A DNA stretch of 64,000 bases from Prevotella sp. HUN102 (GCF_000688375.1 NZ_JIAF01000004.1:2108001-2172000), one strand, 5' to 3'; numbered from the stretch's first letter, positions 15,647-25,991 are shown. The notes: generated by a model not told the origin, from the letters alone. Made by a program: numbers and translations.

Positions 15647-17500
15647 ATGGAATTTAGACCATTAACAGAAGAAGAAATTCGTATATTTGAAAACAATAGT
15701 TGTTGGGCGGAAGATTGGAACAGAGTGTTGGTAGCGAGCGAAGGCTTCCAACCCAAGTTCTTCCACCGTGTAATGTTCTACGGCGATATTCGTCTTGGCA
15801 GATTTGAAAAGAACGTAGAGGTTACAAAGGGCTTCGTGAAGCATTCCGGCATCAACGATGCAACGCTGCGCAATGTTTCGGTCGGCAACAACTGCTTGAT
15901 AGAAAAAATCGGAAATTACATCAACAATTATTCCATTGGCGATGATTGCGTGATTACGAATATCTCTGTATTGGAAACAACTGAGGGTGCAACTTATGGA
16001 GAGGGTAATCTCATTTCCGTGTTGAATGAGGTGGGCGATGGAAACCTTATTTCTTTCCACGACCTGAACAGCCAGTTTGCTGCATTTATGGTAAAGCACT
16101 TTACCGATAAGGACTTGAAGAATGCGATTCGTCGTCTTATCTCTGAAGAGCTTACCCGCACCAGCCACGATTGCGGTACTATTGGAAACAATGTAAAAAT
16201 AACGAATACAAAAGAAATTACCAATACTATCATTCAGGATAATTGTGAGATTTCCGGTGCTGCACGATTGAGCGACTGTACGATTCTCAGTTCGCCGAAT
16301 GCAAGTGTATATATAGGTACTGGTGTTATTTGTGAGAATACGATTATCAGCGACGGCACAAGTGTCATCAACAGCGTGAAGATGCAGGACTGTTTCGTGG
16401 GGGAAGCCTGCCATATTGCCAACGGATTCACGGCTTCGCAGAGCGTATTCTTTGCCAATTCATATATGTCGAACGGCGAGGCTTGCGCTGCATTCTGCGG
16501 TCCTTTCAGTGCTTCGCACCATAAGAGTTCGCTGCTTATCGGTGGTATGTTCTCGTTTTATAATGCAGGTTCGGCAACCAACTTCTCCAACCACGCATAC
16601 AAGATGGGACCAATGCACTGGGGAATATTGGAAAGAGGAACGAAGACGGCGAGCGGCAGCTACGTGCTGATGCCGGCAACCATCGGTACCTTCTCTGTTT
16701 GTTTCGGCAAACTGATGCACCATCCCAACACGCAGGCATTGCCATTCTCTTACTTGATTGCTTATGGCGACATAATGTATCTTGTTCCCGGTCGCAACAT
16801 CACTACGGTTGGGCTCTACCGCGACATCCGTAAATGGCCAAAGCGCGATATGCGTCCACAGGAATCTCAGAAGAGTATCGTAAATTTTGACTGGCTGTCG
16901 CCGTTCTCTGTCGGAGAGGTTATCCGTGGAAAGAAGATTCTTGAGAATCTGAAACAGGCCAGTGGCGAGAATGTTTCCAGCTACAACTTCCACGAATACG
17001 TTATCAACGCATCAAGCCTGAAGAAAGGCATCAAGTATTATGACATCGCTTTGCGAATCTATATGGGCGCAGTATTGAAGCGTGCCAACAAATGGGGCTT
17101 CTTCGGTAAACCGGAAACGGAAATAGGTATTGGAAAATGGAATGACCTGTCAGGTCTTCTGCTCCCCGAAAGCGAGGAGCTCCGTCTTTTGGACGACATC
17201 AAGAACGGAACTTTGGAAACTGTTCAGGAAGTTTTGGACCGATTCACGGAAATCAATGATAATTACAGAAAGTATCAGTGGGCTTGGACTTATCGTTTGA
17301 TTCTCGACTACTATGGCATAAAGGAGATTACCGATGCCGATGCTGCGAAAATCAAGGAAGACTATATAGAAGCCCGACGTGCTTGGATTGCCGAGATTCG
17401 CAAGGATGCCGAGAAAGAATTCAATATGGGCGACGTGGAAGAAGAAGTGTTTACCGACTTTGTAACAAAGCTCGATCACGAAATAGATTACGAGGAATAA
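15647..17500 (+). CDS. DUF4954 family protein (left-handed beta-helix)
   Basis: 617 residues. Imperfect hexapeptide-type repeats run through about residues 40-330 (for example DNCEISGAARLSDCTILSS, NTIISDGTSVINSVKMQDC), indicating a left-handed parallel beta-helix like those of nucleotidyl- and acyltransferases. The C-terminal third is helical and charged. Conserved in Bacteroidetes with no established function; sugar-nucleotide or acyl transfer is possible from the fold. It lies between hflX and an M16 peptidase on one strand. Confidence 0.85.
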   Translation: MEFRPLTEEEIRIFENNSCWAEDWNRVLVASEGFQPKFFHRVMFYGDIRLGRFEKNVEVTKGFVKHSGINDATLRNVSVGNNCLIEKIGNYINNYSIGDDCVITNISVLETTEGATYGEGNLISVLNEVGDGNLISFHDLNSQFAAFMVKHFTDKDLKNAIRRLISEELTRTSHDCGTIGNNVKITNTKEITNTIIQDNCEISGAARLSDCTILSSPNASVYIGTGVICENTIISDGTSVINSVKMQDCFVGEACHIANGFTASQSVFFANSYMSNGEACAAFCGPFSASHHKSSLLIGGMFSFYNAGSATNFSNHAYKMGPMHWGILERGTKTASGSYVLMPATIGTFSVCFGKLMHHPNTQALPFSYLIAYGDIMYLVPGRNITTVGLYRDIRKWPKRDMRPQESQKSIVNFDWLSPFSVGEVIRGKKILENLKQASGENVSSYNFHEYVINASSLKKGIKYYDIALRIYMGAVLKRANKWGFFGKPETEIGIGKWNDLSGLLLPESEELRLLDDIKNGTLETVQEVLDRFTEINDNYRKYQWAWTYRLILDYYGIKEITDADAAKIKEDYIEARRAWIAEIRKDAEKEFNMGDVEEEVFTDFVTKLDHEIDYEE

Positions 17501-17579
17501 ATTAACATTCCAATGGCTGCAAGGAGCAAATGGCTTCTTGTGGTCTGAGGAATAATTATATAAAACTAAATGTAATATT

Positions 17580-20498
17580 ATGCTTAAAAACCTAATTTTT
17601 GGAAAACTAAGTATGAGTCTGCTGCTTCTGCTCGGAGTAGTTGGCGTGAAAGCACAGACTTATACCTACGAGAGCGTGCCTAACGACCCGATGAAGACAC
17701 GCATCTACACATTGAAGAATGGTTTGAAGATTTACCTGAGTGTAAACAAGGAGAAACCACGTGTGCAAACTTACATCGCTGTTCGCACGGGTAGCCGAAA
17801 CGACCCTGCCGAAACAACGGGTTTGGCTCACTATCTTGAACACATTATGTTCAAGGGAACAGAGAAATTCGGTACATCCAACTATGAGGCTGAACGCCCT
17901 TACCTAAAGGAAATTGAAAACCTCTACGAAGAATATCGCCATATCACTGACCCTGCAAAGAGAAAGGTATGGTATGCAAAGATTGACTCTGTATCACAGT
18001 TGGCTGCAAAGTACAACATTCCCAATGAATACGACAAGCTGATGGCTGCTATCGGTAGTCAGGGTACAAACGCCTATACATCAAACGATGTTACCTGCTA
18101 CGTGGAAAACATTCCGAGCAACGAACTGGAGTCTTGGGCAAAGGTACAGAGCGACCGTTTCCAGAATATGGTTGTCCGTGGTTTCCACACGGAATTGGAA
18201 GCTGTTTATGAGGAATACAATATGGGATTGACCAGCGACAGCCGCAAGATGTATGCCGCATTGATGGCAAAACTGTTCCCTAACCATCCTTACGGTACAC
18301 AGACAACGATTGGTAGAGGTGAGCATTTGAAGAATCCTTCCATTACCAATATTATGAATTACTACCACAGATACTACGTTCCGAACAATGTTGCCATTTG
18401 TCTTGCCGGCGATTTGGACCCTGACAAGACCGTTGCTACTATCGAAAAGTATTTTGATTCTTGGAAGAAGAGCGACAATTTAAGCGCACCTCAATATGGA
18501 CCACAGCCCAAATATACTGTTCCCGTAGACACGACAGTAGTTGGTTTGGAAGCAGAGAACATATATCTCGGCTGGAGAGCAAAGGCAGGCAACTCTCTTC
18601 AGGCAGACACATTGAACATTATCAGCGATTTGCTGAGCAATGGCCGTGCAGGTATCTTCGACCTGAACCTCAATCAGAAGATGAAGTTGCAGTCGGCAGG
18701 TGCAGGTTTTTCTGAACTCAATGATTATTCTATGTTCATTGCACTGGGTGCTCCGAAGCAAGGTCAGAGTCTAGAAGAGGTAAGAGATTTGATTTTGGCT
18801 GAAATTGAAAAGCTGAAGAAGGGCGATTTCTCTGATGATTTGCTGCCATCAGTAATCAACAACTACAAACGCAGATATTATCGCAGCCTCGACAACAACG
18901 AATCTCGTGCAAATGCTTTCGTAGATGCCTTCATCAACAACATAGACTGGAAACAGAGTGTAGACAAGATTGACCGTATTTCCAAACTCACCAAGGCTGA
19001 TATCGTGAGCTTTGCCAACCGTTTCTTCGACAACGGATACGCTTGCATCTACAAGAAGCAAGGCACAGACACCAGTATTCAGAAAGTGGACAAGCCAAAG
19101 ATTACCCCAATTCCAACAAACAACGACAAGCGTTCTGCCTTCCTCGATGAGATAGCCAACCATAAGGTTGAGCCTATTCAGCCTTCATTCGTTGATTTCA
19201 ACAAGGATATGGCTAAGGGACAGACAAAGAAAGGCTGGCCGATTCTCTATAAGAAGAATACACAGGACGACCTTTTCACGCTCTATTTCCAGATTCCTTT
19301 CGGCGAAGAAAGCGACCTTCTCCCCGGCTATGCTGCAATGTACATAGACTATCTTGGTACAGACAAGATGACAAACGAGCAGATCAAGCAGGAGTTTTAC
19401 AAGCTTGCGTGCGACTATTCTATCGGTCAGAGCAAGGATGAGACTTATATCGTATTAAGTGGTTTGAACGAAAACCTCCCACAGGCTCTTTCACTTCTCT
19501 ACAACTGTATTGAAAATGCAAAGGTTGATAAAGACGCATACAATAAAGCTGTTGAGCTGCTGATTAAGTCCCGTAAGGACAACAAGGCCGATCAGGATGA
19601 AAACTTCAGTGCTTTGTTCGATTACGGTATGTATGGTTCTTACAATGCTACACGCAATATCCTCAGCGAAGAGCAGTTGAAGGCAATGGATCCGCAAATG
19701 CTTCTTAACTCTTTGAAGAAGTTAAAGAACTACAAGCAGACTGTGCTTTACTATGGTCCTTCTTCAATGCAGGAATTGGACAAACTCATCACAAAAACCA
19801 TCAAGGCTCCAAAGAAGTTTGCAAAACTTCCTGAAGCTAAGCCTTATGTAACCGAAACAACACCAAAGAATGAAGTTCTCATTGCTCCTTACGATGCAAA
19901 GAACATCTATATGGTTCAGTTCCACAACGAAAACAAGGAATGGTCGGCTGACAATGCTGCCGTAATCTCATTGTTCAATGAGTATTTCGGTGGTGGTATG
20001 AACTCTATCGTATTCCAAGAAATGCGCGAAGCACGTGCTTTGGCTTATTCCGCAAGCGCACGCTACCGCACTCCAAGCCGTTTGGAAGATAAAGAAAACT
20101 TCTTTACCTACATCATTACACAGAACGATAAGATGATGGATTGTGTGAAGCAGTTCAATGAATTGCTCGATAACGTCCCTGTTCGTCAGGCAAACTTCGA
20201 TTTGGCTAAGCAGAGCCTGACAAAGAGCCTTGCTTCTTCACGCACAACCAAGTTCAGTGTCCTTACTGCTTATCAGGCAACACAGAAACTCGGACTGAGT
20301 TACAGTTTGGCAGAGAAGATTTACAACGACCTTCCACGCATCCAACTTCAGGACATTATCAACTTTGAGAAAGCCAATATGGCCAACAAGCCCTTTAAGT
20401 ATCTCATCCTTGGTAATGAAAAGGAACTCGATATGAAGGCATTGGAAAAGATTGCTCCTGTGAAACGCGTAACCACAGAGGAAATCTTTGGTTATTAA
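17580..20498 (+). CDS. Secreted M16 (insulinase-type) zinc metallopeptidase, double-length
   Basis: 972 residues. The N-terminus has a signal peptide (LLLLLGVVGVKAQ, probable cleavage after A25). The first M16 unit carries the inverted zinc motif HYLEH (residues 84-88) with the downstream glutamate in LEAVYEEYNMG. The second half (about 500-960) is a catalytically inactive M16C-like unit, including FNEYFGGGMNSIVFQEMREARALAYS. Two units in one chain make the peptide-enclosing clamshell. It probably degrades peptides in the periplasm. Start at 17580 gives an intact signal peptide. Confidence 0.9.
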   Translation: MLKNLIFGKLSMSLLLLLGVVGVKAQTYTYESVPNDPMKTRIYTLKNGLKIYLSVNKEKPRVQTYIAVRTGSRNDPAETTGLAHYLEHIMFKGTEKFGTSNYEAERPYLKEIENLYEEYRHITDPAKRKVWYAKIDSVSQLAAKYNIPNEYDKLMAAIGSQGTNAYTSNDVTCYVENIPSNELESWAKVQSDRFQNMVVRGFHTELEAVYEEYNMGLTSDSRKMYAALMAKLFPNHPYGTQTTIGRGEHLKNPSITNIMNYYHRYYVPNNVAICLAGDLDPDKTVATIEKYFDSWKKSDNLSAPQYGPQPKYTVPVDTTVVGLEAENIYLGWRAKAGNSLQADTLNIISDLLSNGRAGIFDLNLNQKMKLQSAGAGFSELNDYSMFIALGAPKQGQSLEEVRDLILAEIEKLKKGDFSDDLLPSVINNYKRRYYRSLDNNESRANAFVDAFINNIDWKQSVDKIDRISKLTKADIVSFANRFFDNGYACIYKKQGTDTSIQKVDKPKITPIPTNNDKRSAFLDEIANHKVEPIQPSFVDFNKDMAKGQTKKGWPILYKKNTQDDLFTLYFQIPFGEESDLLPGYAAMYIDYLGTDKMTNEQIKQEFYKLACDYSIGQSKDETYIVLSGLNENLPQALSLLYNCIENAKVDKDAYNKAVELLIKSRKDNKADQDENFSALFDYGMYGSYNATRNILSEEQLKAMDPQMLLNSLKKLKNYKQTVLYYGPSSMQELDKLITKTIKAPKKFAKLPEAKPYVTETTPKNEVLIAPYDAKNIYMVQFHNENKEWSADNAAVISLFNEYFGGGMNSIVFQEMREARALAYSASARYRTPSRLEDKENFFTYIITQNDKMMDCVKQFNELLDNVPVRQANFDLAKQSLTKSLASSRTTKFSVLTAYQATQKLGLSYSLAEKIYNDLPRIQLQDIINFEKANMANKPFKYLILGNEKELDMKALEKIAPVKRVTTEEIFGY

Positions 20499-20510
20499 AA
20501 TGAGAACAGT

Positions 20511-20570
20511 GAGTGGACAAGTTGGCAAGGATATGATTTCGCAGTCTGGTCTTCGCTTGTCCACTCATTT
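20511..20570 (+). terminator. Hairpin after the M16 peptidase gene
   Basis: The perfect 11-bp stem GAGTGGACAAG (20511-20521) with CTTGTCCACTC (20556-20566) lies 12 bp after the stop, followed by ATTTATAT. The arm sequence is of the same GTGGACAAG type as the minisatellites at 25.7-26.8 kb. Confidence 0.6.
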
Positions 20571-20613
20571 ATATACACAAGATTCAAAGACATTATTTAA
20601 TATTTAACAAAAC

Positions 20614-20666
20614 CCTGAAACCTTCATAAAGGGAGGCGTCCTCAAACTTTCAGGAAGGTTTTCAGG
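20614..20666 (+). promoter_or_regulatory. Structured leader upstream of fumarase
   Basis: CCTGAAACCTTC (20614-20625) pairs with GAAGGTTTTCAGG (20654-20666) with a one-base bulge; the interior contains a second small stem GAGG-CGT-CCTC. It ends 10 bp before the start codon and has no T-run, so it may shield the ribosome binding site. No known riboswitch is recognised. Confidence 0.35.
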
Positions 20667-20676
20667 TACGTAAACT

Positions 20677-22320
20677 ATGGCCGAATTCAAATATGCCCCG
20701 ATGTTTCAGTTGGGCAAGGATGACACAGAGTACAGACTATTATCCAAAGAAGGTGTCTCAGTAGCTAATTTCGAGGGACAAGAGATAGTTAAGGTTGCGC
20801 CGGAAGCACTTACCTTGCTCGCTCAGCAGGCATTCCACGATTGTGAATTTCTGCTCCGTCGTGCCCACAATGAGCAGGTTGCCAAGATTCTTACCGACGA
20901 TGACGCATCAGAAAACGACAAGTATGTAGCACTTCAGTTCCTCCGTAATGCAGAAACTGCTGCAAAAGGAGTACTTCCTTTCTGTCAGGATACGGGTACT
21001 GCCATTATCCACGGCGAAAAAGGACAGCACATCTGGACTGGTTTTGAAGACGAGGAAGCATTGTCTCGTGGTGTTTTCAACACATTTACCGAAGAAAATC
21101 TCCGTTATTCACAGAACGCTCCGTTGAATATGTACGATGAGGTAAACACTAAGTGCAACCTTCCGGCACAGATTGACATCGAGGCTACCGAAGGTGCAGA
21201 GTACAAGTTCGTGATGGTGGCTAAAGGTGGCGGCTCTGCCAACAAGACCTACTTCTACCCAATGACCAAGGCTACCATTCAGAACGAAGGTACACTCGTT
21301 CCTTTCCTCGTGGAAAAGATGAAGAGTCTCGGTACGGCGGCCTGTCCTCCTTACCATATATGTTTTGTAATCGGTGGCACATCAGCAGAAAAGAATCTTC
21401 TTACTGTCAAGTTGGGCAGCATCAAATATTACGATAATCTTCCGACAACGGGCGATGAAACCGGCCGTGCCTTCCGCGATATAGAACTGGAGAAAAAGAT
21501 TCTGAAAGAAGCTCAAAAGATAGGTCTTGGCGCGCAGTTCGGAGGAAAATATCTTGCTCACGATATCCGCATCATCCGTCTGCCACGCCACGGTGCAAGC
21601 TGTCCTATCGGTATGGGCGTTTCTTGCTCTGCCGACCGTAATATCAAGGGCAAAATCAACAAAGACGGGATCTGGTTGGAGAAAATGGATACAACCCCCG
21701 GCGAACTTATCCCTGAAGAATATCGCAAGCCGGGCGAAGGTGCAAAGGGCATTGAAATCGACCTTGACAAGGGGATAGATGCCGTTTGTGCCGAACTTAC
21801 CAAATATCCGGTTTCCACACGTGTCAATTTGAAGGGTTCAATCATTGTTGCCCGCGACATCGCCCACGCTAAGCTCAAGGCTCGTTTGGATGCAGGCGAG
21901 GAACTCCCACAATATTTCAAGGATTATCCAGTGCTCTATGCCGGTCCTGCCAAGACTCCTAATGGTTTGCCTTGCGGTTCAATGGGTCCGACAACAGCCA
22001 ACCGTATGGATCCTTACGTAGATGAGTTTCAGGCAAACGGAGGTTCGCTCGTTATGATTGCGAAGGGCAACCGTACACAGGAAGTTACAGATGCCTGCAA
22101 GAAGCACGGTGGTTTCTATCTTGGAACTATTGGTGGCGTTGCTGCCGTACTTTCACAGAGCAGCATCAAGAGCATTGAATGTGTTGAATATCCTGAACTC
22201 GGTATGGAAGCAGTCTGGAAGATTGACGTTGAAGACTTCCCTGCATTCATCCTCGTAGACGACAAGGGCAACGACTTCTTCAAGCAGTTGAAGCCGTGGA
22301 CAGGATGCCCAAAGCGATAA
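20677..22320 (+). CDS. Class I fumarate hydratase (4Fe-4S)
   Basis: 547 residues, the length of the single-chain class I enzyme with alpha and beta parts fused. Seen: [17 protein letters not shown] (first cluster cysteine, near residue 106), [36 protein letters not shown] and [17 protein letters not shown] in the alpha part, then [17 protein letters not shown] and [12 protein letters not shown] in the beta part. It interconverts fumarate and malate in the reductive branch that leads to succinate in this group. Oxygen-labile cluster, consistent with an anaerobe. A terminator follows. Confidence 0.95.
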   Translation: MAEFKYAPMFQLGKDDTEYRLLSKEGVSVANFEGQEIVKVAPEALTLLAQQAFHDCEFLLRRAHNEQVAKILTDDDASENDKYVALQFLRNAETAAKGVLPFCQDTGTAIIHGEKGQHIWTGFEDEEALSRGVFNTFTEENLRYSQNAPLNMYDEVNTKCNLPAQIDIEATEGAEYKFVMVAKGGGSANKTYFYPMTKATIQNEGTLVPFLVEKMKSLGTAACPPYHICFVIGGTSAEKNLLTVKLGSIKYYDNLPTTGDETGRAFRDIELEKKILKEAQKIGLGAQFGGKYLAHDIRIIRLPRHGASCPIGMGVSCSADRNIKGKINKDGIWLEKMDTTPGELIPEEYRKPGEGAKGIEIDLDKGIDAVCAELTKYPVSTRVNLKGSIIVARDIAHAKLKARLDAGEELPQYFKDYPVLYAGPAKTPNGLPCGSMGPTTANRMDPYVDEFQANGGSLVMIAKGNRTQEVTDACKKHGGFYLGTIGGVAAVLSQSSIKSIECVEYPELGMEAVWKIDVEDFPAFILVDDKGNDFFKQLKPWTGCPKR

Positions 22321-22343
22321 CACAAAAGACAGGCTAACAAGTT

Positions 22344-22400
22344 AAAGACAAAGTGGCAAAGGAATATTATTTCAGTTCCAATGCCGCTTTGTCTTTTTTT
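22344..22400 (+). terminator. Fumarase terminator
   Basis: Stem AAAGACAAAGTGGCA (22344-22358) with TGCCGCTTTGTCTTT (one mismatch) then TTTT. Confidence 0.85.
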
Positions 22401-22440
22401 ATTTCTTTGCTTACAAACGGATTTTTTCAGGCTTCTTGGC

Positions 22441-22551
22441 ATCTTGAGACCTCTGCAAAACCCTATGTGCTCAAAAACGTCATACTTGATTATCAATAAG
22501 TTATATATTTCAAAGTCTTCTGCAAAAGGACTTTTGCAGAGGTCTCATCTT
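22441..22551. mobile_element. MITE of 101 bp with 15-bp terminal inverted repeats
   Basis: GAGACCTCTGCAAAA (22446-22460) and its exact complement (22532-22546) bound a 101-bp segment that has no coding capacity. Both sides carry the direct repeat ATCTT (22441-22445 and 22547-22551), as expected of a target duplication. An inner hairpin (TCTGCAAAAG/CTTTTGCAGA at 22519-22540) repeats the terminal sequence. No transposase with these ends is in the window, so it must have been moved in trans. Confidence 0.75.
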
Positions 22552-22999
22552 GTGCCTTGAAAAAAGTTTTTATCAGCAAGCGTTCCTAAAGACATTATCC
22601 AAGTTTCAGAGACAATACTACTGACAACTCCTAAGAAATCTTTCAAAACACGAAAAGAATTTACATAATACGCTCAGGAACAGAAATATCCTATTATCAT
22701 AAACTACTGATTGACAATTATTTACAAATACATCTTATTAGCAATGTAATCTTTGCACAAATGAGATGCATTTTTCGTACATTTGCATCGTATTTGTGCG
22801 AAGATTGCAATACAAGTATGCGAGCGTTATTTTTTCACAGTACCTTAAACTGAAAATATTTTACAAACAGACAGTCTCTGATTTCAAGAAAGAGAAAACA
22901 GACGAGCAAAGTTCAGAGCTATGTCTGCCTCTTTAAGCAATCAAATTCAAATCTTCACATAAAAAGAAACACAATATTTAGAACTGCTTGTCCACAGCC
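22552..22999. other. Intergenic region with a REP-like repeat copy
   Basis: No gene. At 22751-22811 there is a divergent member of the dispersed family (TTGCACAAATG, then TTGTGCGAAGATTGCAAT), related to the copy at 46846-46906. The rest is unremarkable AT-rich sequence. Confidence 0.45.
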
Positions 23000-24028
23000 T
23001 CAATGGTCATAATATCCGATAGGATTCCTGTCATTTTCAGCCCAGTAAATCATAAAACGATTATATCGCCTTAGAATGAATGGCTCTTCCCAGCCATTAT
23101 AATTCCATACAATAAATTTCTGATAATATAATCCTCCACTATGTTCGCTATATGCTATCTCGTCAATTATCAAATCATTGTTTTTCATAGATATCTTGAA
23201 TTTCCATCCTTTTTTATAACCTTGCCCAGCCATAAAGGAAAGGCAGAAGTCAGAATCATCATCGCTATCTTTAACAATGGTCTCATAAAAAATCAAAGCA
23301 CCATCTTCTAAAACAGATAAATTAGAAATAACATTATCATATAGCTTCCATTTGCCTTTATGGTAAATCAAAAGTAAACGGTCTGCATAAATCCGCAATG
23401 AATCGACAACATCTTCTTGCTTTCTCTGTGATGGAGAAAATACAAACACCTCATAATCGCGCCGTATTTTACACGAATCTACAAGTTCATAATAATCCGA
23501 AACATTAAGTTGCCTGTTTACCCTATAAAACTTTTGATTGGACGCTCCTATTATTTTAACCGTATCATTGTGCAAAACCACAGGACGCTTAATATGGTTT
23601 ACTGCATAGATTTTTTTGCTTCCCTCTTGAGTGGTGAGTTGTAAGCGCACACTTTTATGGCACTCTTCGAAGAAATCCACATCATAAATTCTCAATTCTT
23701 TATCAATTGGCGTAATACCATCAACTGTAAACCCTACTGTCCCTTTAAAGAGTACTACATCCAGTTCATTCCAGCCATACATTGTTTCATAAGACACGTC
23801 ACCACAACAATATTTACTTAAAACCTTGCTTAACATCTCATTATACACTTCAATATAGCCTGGTATACTTTCTTTTTGTACTCTTAAATACAGCTGATTA
23901 ATTTCATCATAAAACTTTCGAATAAATATTTCATCAGTTTCCTCAATCTTCTCTAAAACCTGACTAAATGTTTCGCAAGGAATAAAAGCCATTAAAAACA
24001 AAAGAATTATTAATAATTTTCTATACAT
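23000..24028 (-). CDS. Hypothetical secreted protein
   Basis: 342 residues. A clear signal peptide (LLIILLFLMAFIPCETFS, cleavage near residue 22) leads into a soluble, mixed alpha/beta chain rich in charged residues and aromatic pairs. There is no recognised domain or repeated motif. It stands alone between the fumarase region and an IS remnant. The AT content is higher than in the flanking core genes, which may point to acquisition. Function unknown. Confidence 0.6.
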   Translation of the reverse strand: MYRKLLIILLFLMAFIPCETFSQVLEKIEETDEIFIRKFYDEINQLYLRVQKESIPGYIEVYNEMLSKVLSKYCCGDVSYETMYGWNELDVVLFKGTVGFTVDGITPIDKELRIYDVDFFEECHKSVRLQLTTQEGSKKIYAVNHIKRPVVLHNDTVKIIGASNQKFYRVNRQLNVSDYYELVDSCKIRRDYEVFVFSPSQRKQEDVVDSLRIYADRLLLIYHKGKWKLYDNVISNLSVLEDGALIFYETIVKDSDDDSDFCLSFMAGQGYKKGWKFKISMKNNDLIIDEIAYSEHSGGLYYQKFIVWNYNGWEEPFILRRYNRFMIYWAENDRNPIGYYDH

Positions 24029-24229
24029 AATGTCTTAAAATTATTTCAGAAAGTCAAGCAAATATATTGCTATAAAGCAAAGGTAGCATTTTTTGCAATA
24101 ACATTTGCATTGAATGGAATTTATTTAATATGAGTTCGACGAATTGTAAATCCTTGTATATTTGTCGATTAGCGAAATTTGTTGTAACTTTATAGTGCTA
24201 AAATAAAAGAAATACAAACAAAAATCGCT

Positions 24230-24673
24230 ATGATTACCGAAGACAAAGTTACTGAAATATTTTGTATGGCAGATGACTTCTACAAGTTTTTTGATGTAAT
24301 GATGGCAAAATATACGCTAAAACCGGTTAACAAGAGGAAGTATCACCGTGATTCCACCATGTCAAAGGCAGAAATCATGTTGATTATGATTCTCTTTCAC
24401 GATTCGAGCTATCGCTGCCTGAAGCATTTCTATCTTAAAAAGGTGTGCAAGCACCTGCGACATCTGTTCCCCGAGGTTGTCTCGTACAACCGTTTTGTAG
24501 AATTGGAAAGGAAGGTCGCCATCCCATTGGCTTCGTTTATCAAGAAGGTTCTCTTGGGGAAATGCACAGGCATCAACTTTGTTGACAGTACCCTACTTCG
24601 CGTCTGCGGGAACCAGAGAATACACATTTACAGGGTGTTCTGGGACATTGCCCAAAGGAGGAAATGCAAATGA
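24230..24673 (+). pseudogene. Remnant of an IS982-family transposase
   Basis: 147 residues match the N-terminal half of IS982-type transposases: SKAEIMLIMILFHDSSYRCLKHFY, FPEVVSYNRFVELER and the first catalytic Asp in GINFVDSTLLRVCGNQRIH. The reading stops at TGA 24671-24673 where relatives continue (normally to a GWFFGFKLHL segment and two further acidic residues), so the product cannot be active. A complete IS256-type element lies immediately after, and the sequence beyond it does not resume the transposase, so truncation preceded or accompanied that insertion. Confidence 0.8.
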
Positions 24674-25715
24674 AAAGTAGGCGTAATGGACATTTGGTAG
24701 GCTGGATTATCCAGCCTACTTTTTCGTATTGAGAAACCCGTCAATAAATTTCTTCTTATTTCTTTCATTCAGCCCGTTGTGATTTAGTAATGCCCTTTTG
24801 ATTTGTGCGTTAAATCCTTCCAAACGGTTTGTCGTATTAGGAATGTTCAATTCAGGATGTTCCTCATAGGTAAAGAGCCATTTGAGATGCGTTCTCATAG
24901 AGCGTCTTGCCGTTCTTAGCCTTCTGTGCGTATAGGTGTTTTTCCCGGATACCAACACCGTTCTTTCATTGAGAAAATCCTCCCTGGCCTCACACCATTT
25001 GTTAAACAGCGATATAAACTCATTTTTCTTCATCGGGAACATACTCTGTACTAATTTCAGCAACTCTATACCGGCAGTCAGATGTGGGGCTTTCGTGAGT
25101 AACCTCCTTATTATCTGCAACTGATGGAACTGGCACATCTGTGCAGGATAGGAGTTTACAGCTTGCAGGAGTCCTGTGTGCCCGTCACATACGACTGCCT
25201 TTATTTCTGTTCCAAACTCTTCTATATGGTTGAGTCCGCCAAGATAATCCCTGTCCGTTTCGTTCCTGACATACTTGCGATGAAGTATCTTTCCGGATTC
25301 CGCATCCATAAACAACATAACACCAAAGCTGCGGGAGAAGTATGTCGTATCAATGATGATGACGGCTGACTCGGGATAGACAGGACTGTAACTGTCCGCT
25401 ACCAATCCCAGATGGCGGCGTATTGCCCGCTCTGAACATTTGTGGATAATGGCCAGCTCTGAAACGGTCCGTTTATCAGTCAGATATTCGTTCCAAAGGG
25501 TTATGTCTTTAATGCGTTTTCCCCCTTGGAATTGTTTACCACAGTCCCGACAACTGTACATTTGGAAGCCGCGCCGATGACCGTTCTTTTTAACATTTGA
25601 GCCGTTACAGAATATGCAGTTTTTTTATTCATAAGTTTTCAAATGCTGCAAAGATAATAAATAAAGGACATTCGGAAGGTTTCAGCCTACCAAATGTCCA
25701 TTACGCCGAAAAGTA
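24672..25715. mobile_element. Complete IS256/IS1249-type insertion sequence with 8-bp target duplication
   Basis: Terminal inverted repeats of 25 bp (GGCGTAATGGACATTTGG at 24680 onward, complement ending at 25707) bound a 1,028-bp element. The direct repeat GAAAAGTA at 24672-24679 and 25708-25715 is the 8-bp duplication typical of the IS256 family. One transposase frame fills the element. A hairpin just inside the left end (24698-24718) overlaps the transposase stop and can act as its terminator. The perfect ends suggest a recent insertion. Confidence 0.88.
24716..25632 (-). CDS. IS256/IS1249-type transposase, N-terminus reached by a -1 shift at A7
   Basis: The frame from internal ATG 25561 gives 281 residues. 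Catalytic residues: D in VIIIDTTYFS, D in AVVCDGHTG, the CQFHQL segment and E in NTTNRLEGFNAQIKR. Upstream sequence in the same frame encodes the first zinc-ribbon half (CIFCNG, KKNGHRRGFQMYSCRDCG) but has no start. An ATG at 25632-25630 is one base out of frame, followed by AAT and seven A's (25626-25620). Slipping back one base there gives MNKKNCIFC and a 305-residue protein. So either slippage is used or one A has been lost. Confidence 0.8.
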
Positions 25716-25744
25716 CAAGAAAAAGAACAACAGATGTATCAGGA

Positions 25745-25990
25745 GAGGGATTAGACTATGCAGAGACGAGTTTACGAGTGGACAAGGGAACAAGTGGACG
25801 AGGAGACAAGAGGGTTAGTTTACAAGTTCACAAGCGAACGAGAGAACAAGGAGATTACTTCGTGCGCCCAATAGAAATAACATCAAAGTAGGATTGAAAC
25901 GCTATGATAGAATTGGAAATCTCCTCGTCCACTTGTTCCCTCGTCCACTCGTCCACTTGTAAACTTGTAAACTCGTTCCCTCGTCCACTC
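25745..25990. repeat. Purine-arm/centre/pyrimidine-arm repeat, copy A
   Basis: Left arm (25745-25855) is a degenerate minisatellite of GTGGACAAGGGAACAAG-type words. A centre (about 25852-25915) contains ACTTCGTGCGCCC, ATAACATCAAAGTAGG and GAAACGCTATGATAG. The right arm (25918-25990) is the complement type (CGTCCACTTGTTCCCTCG). Copy B on the other side of the exonuclease gene carries the same centre inverted. Confidence 0.7.
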
Positions 25991-25991
25991 A

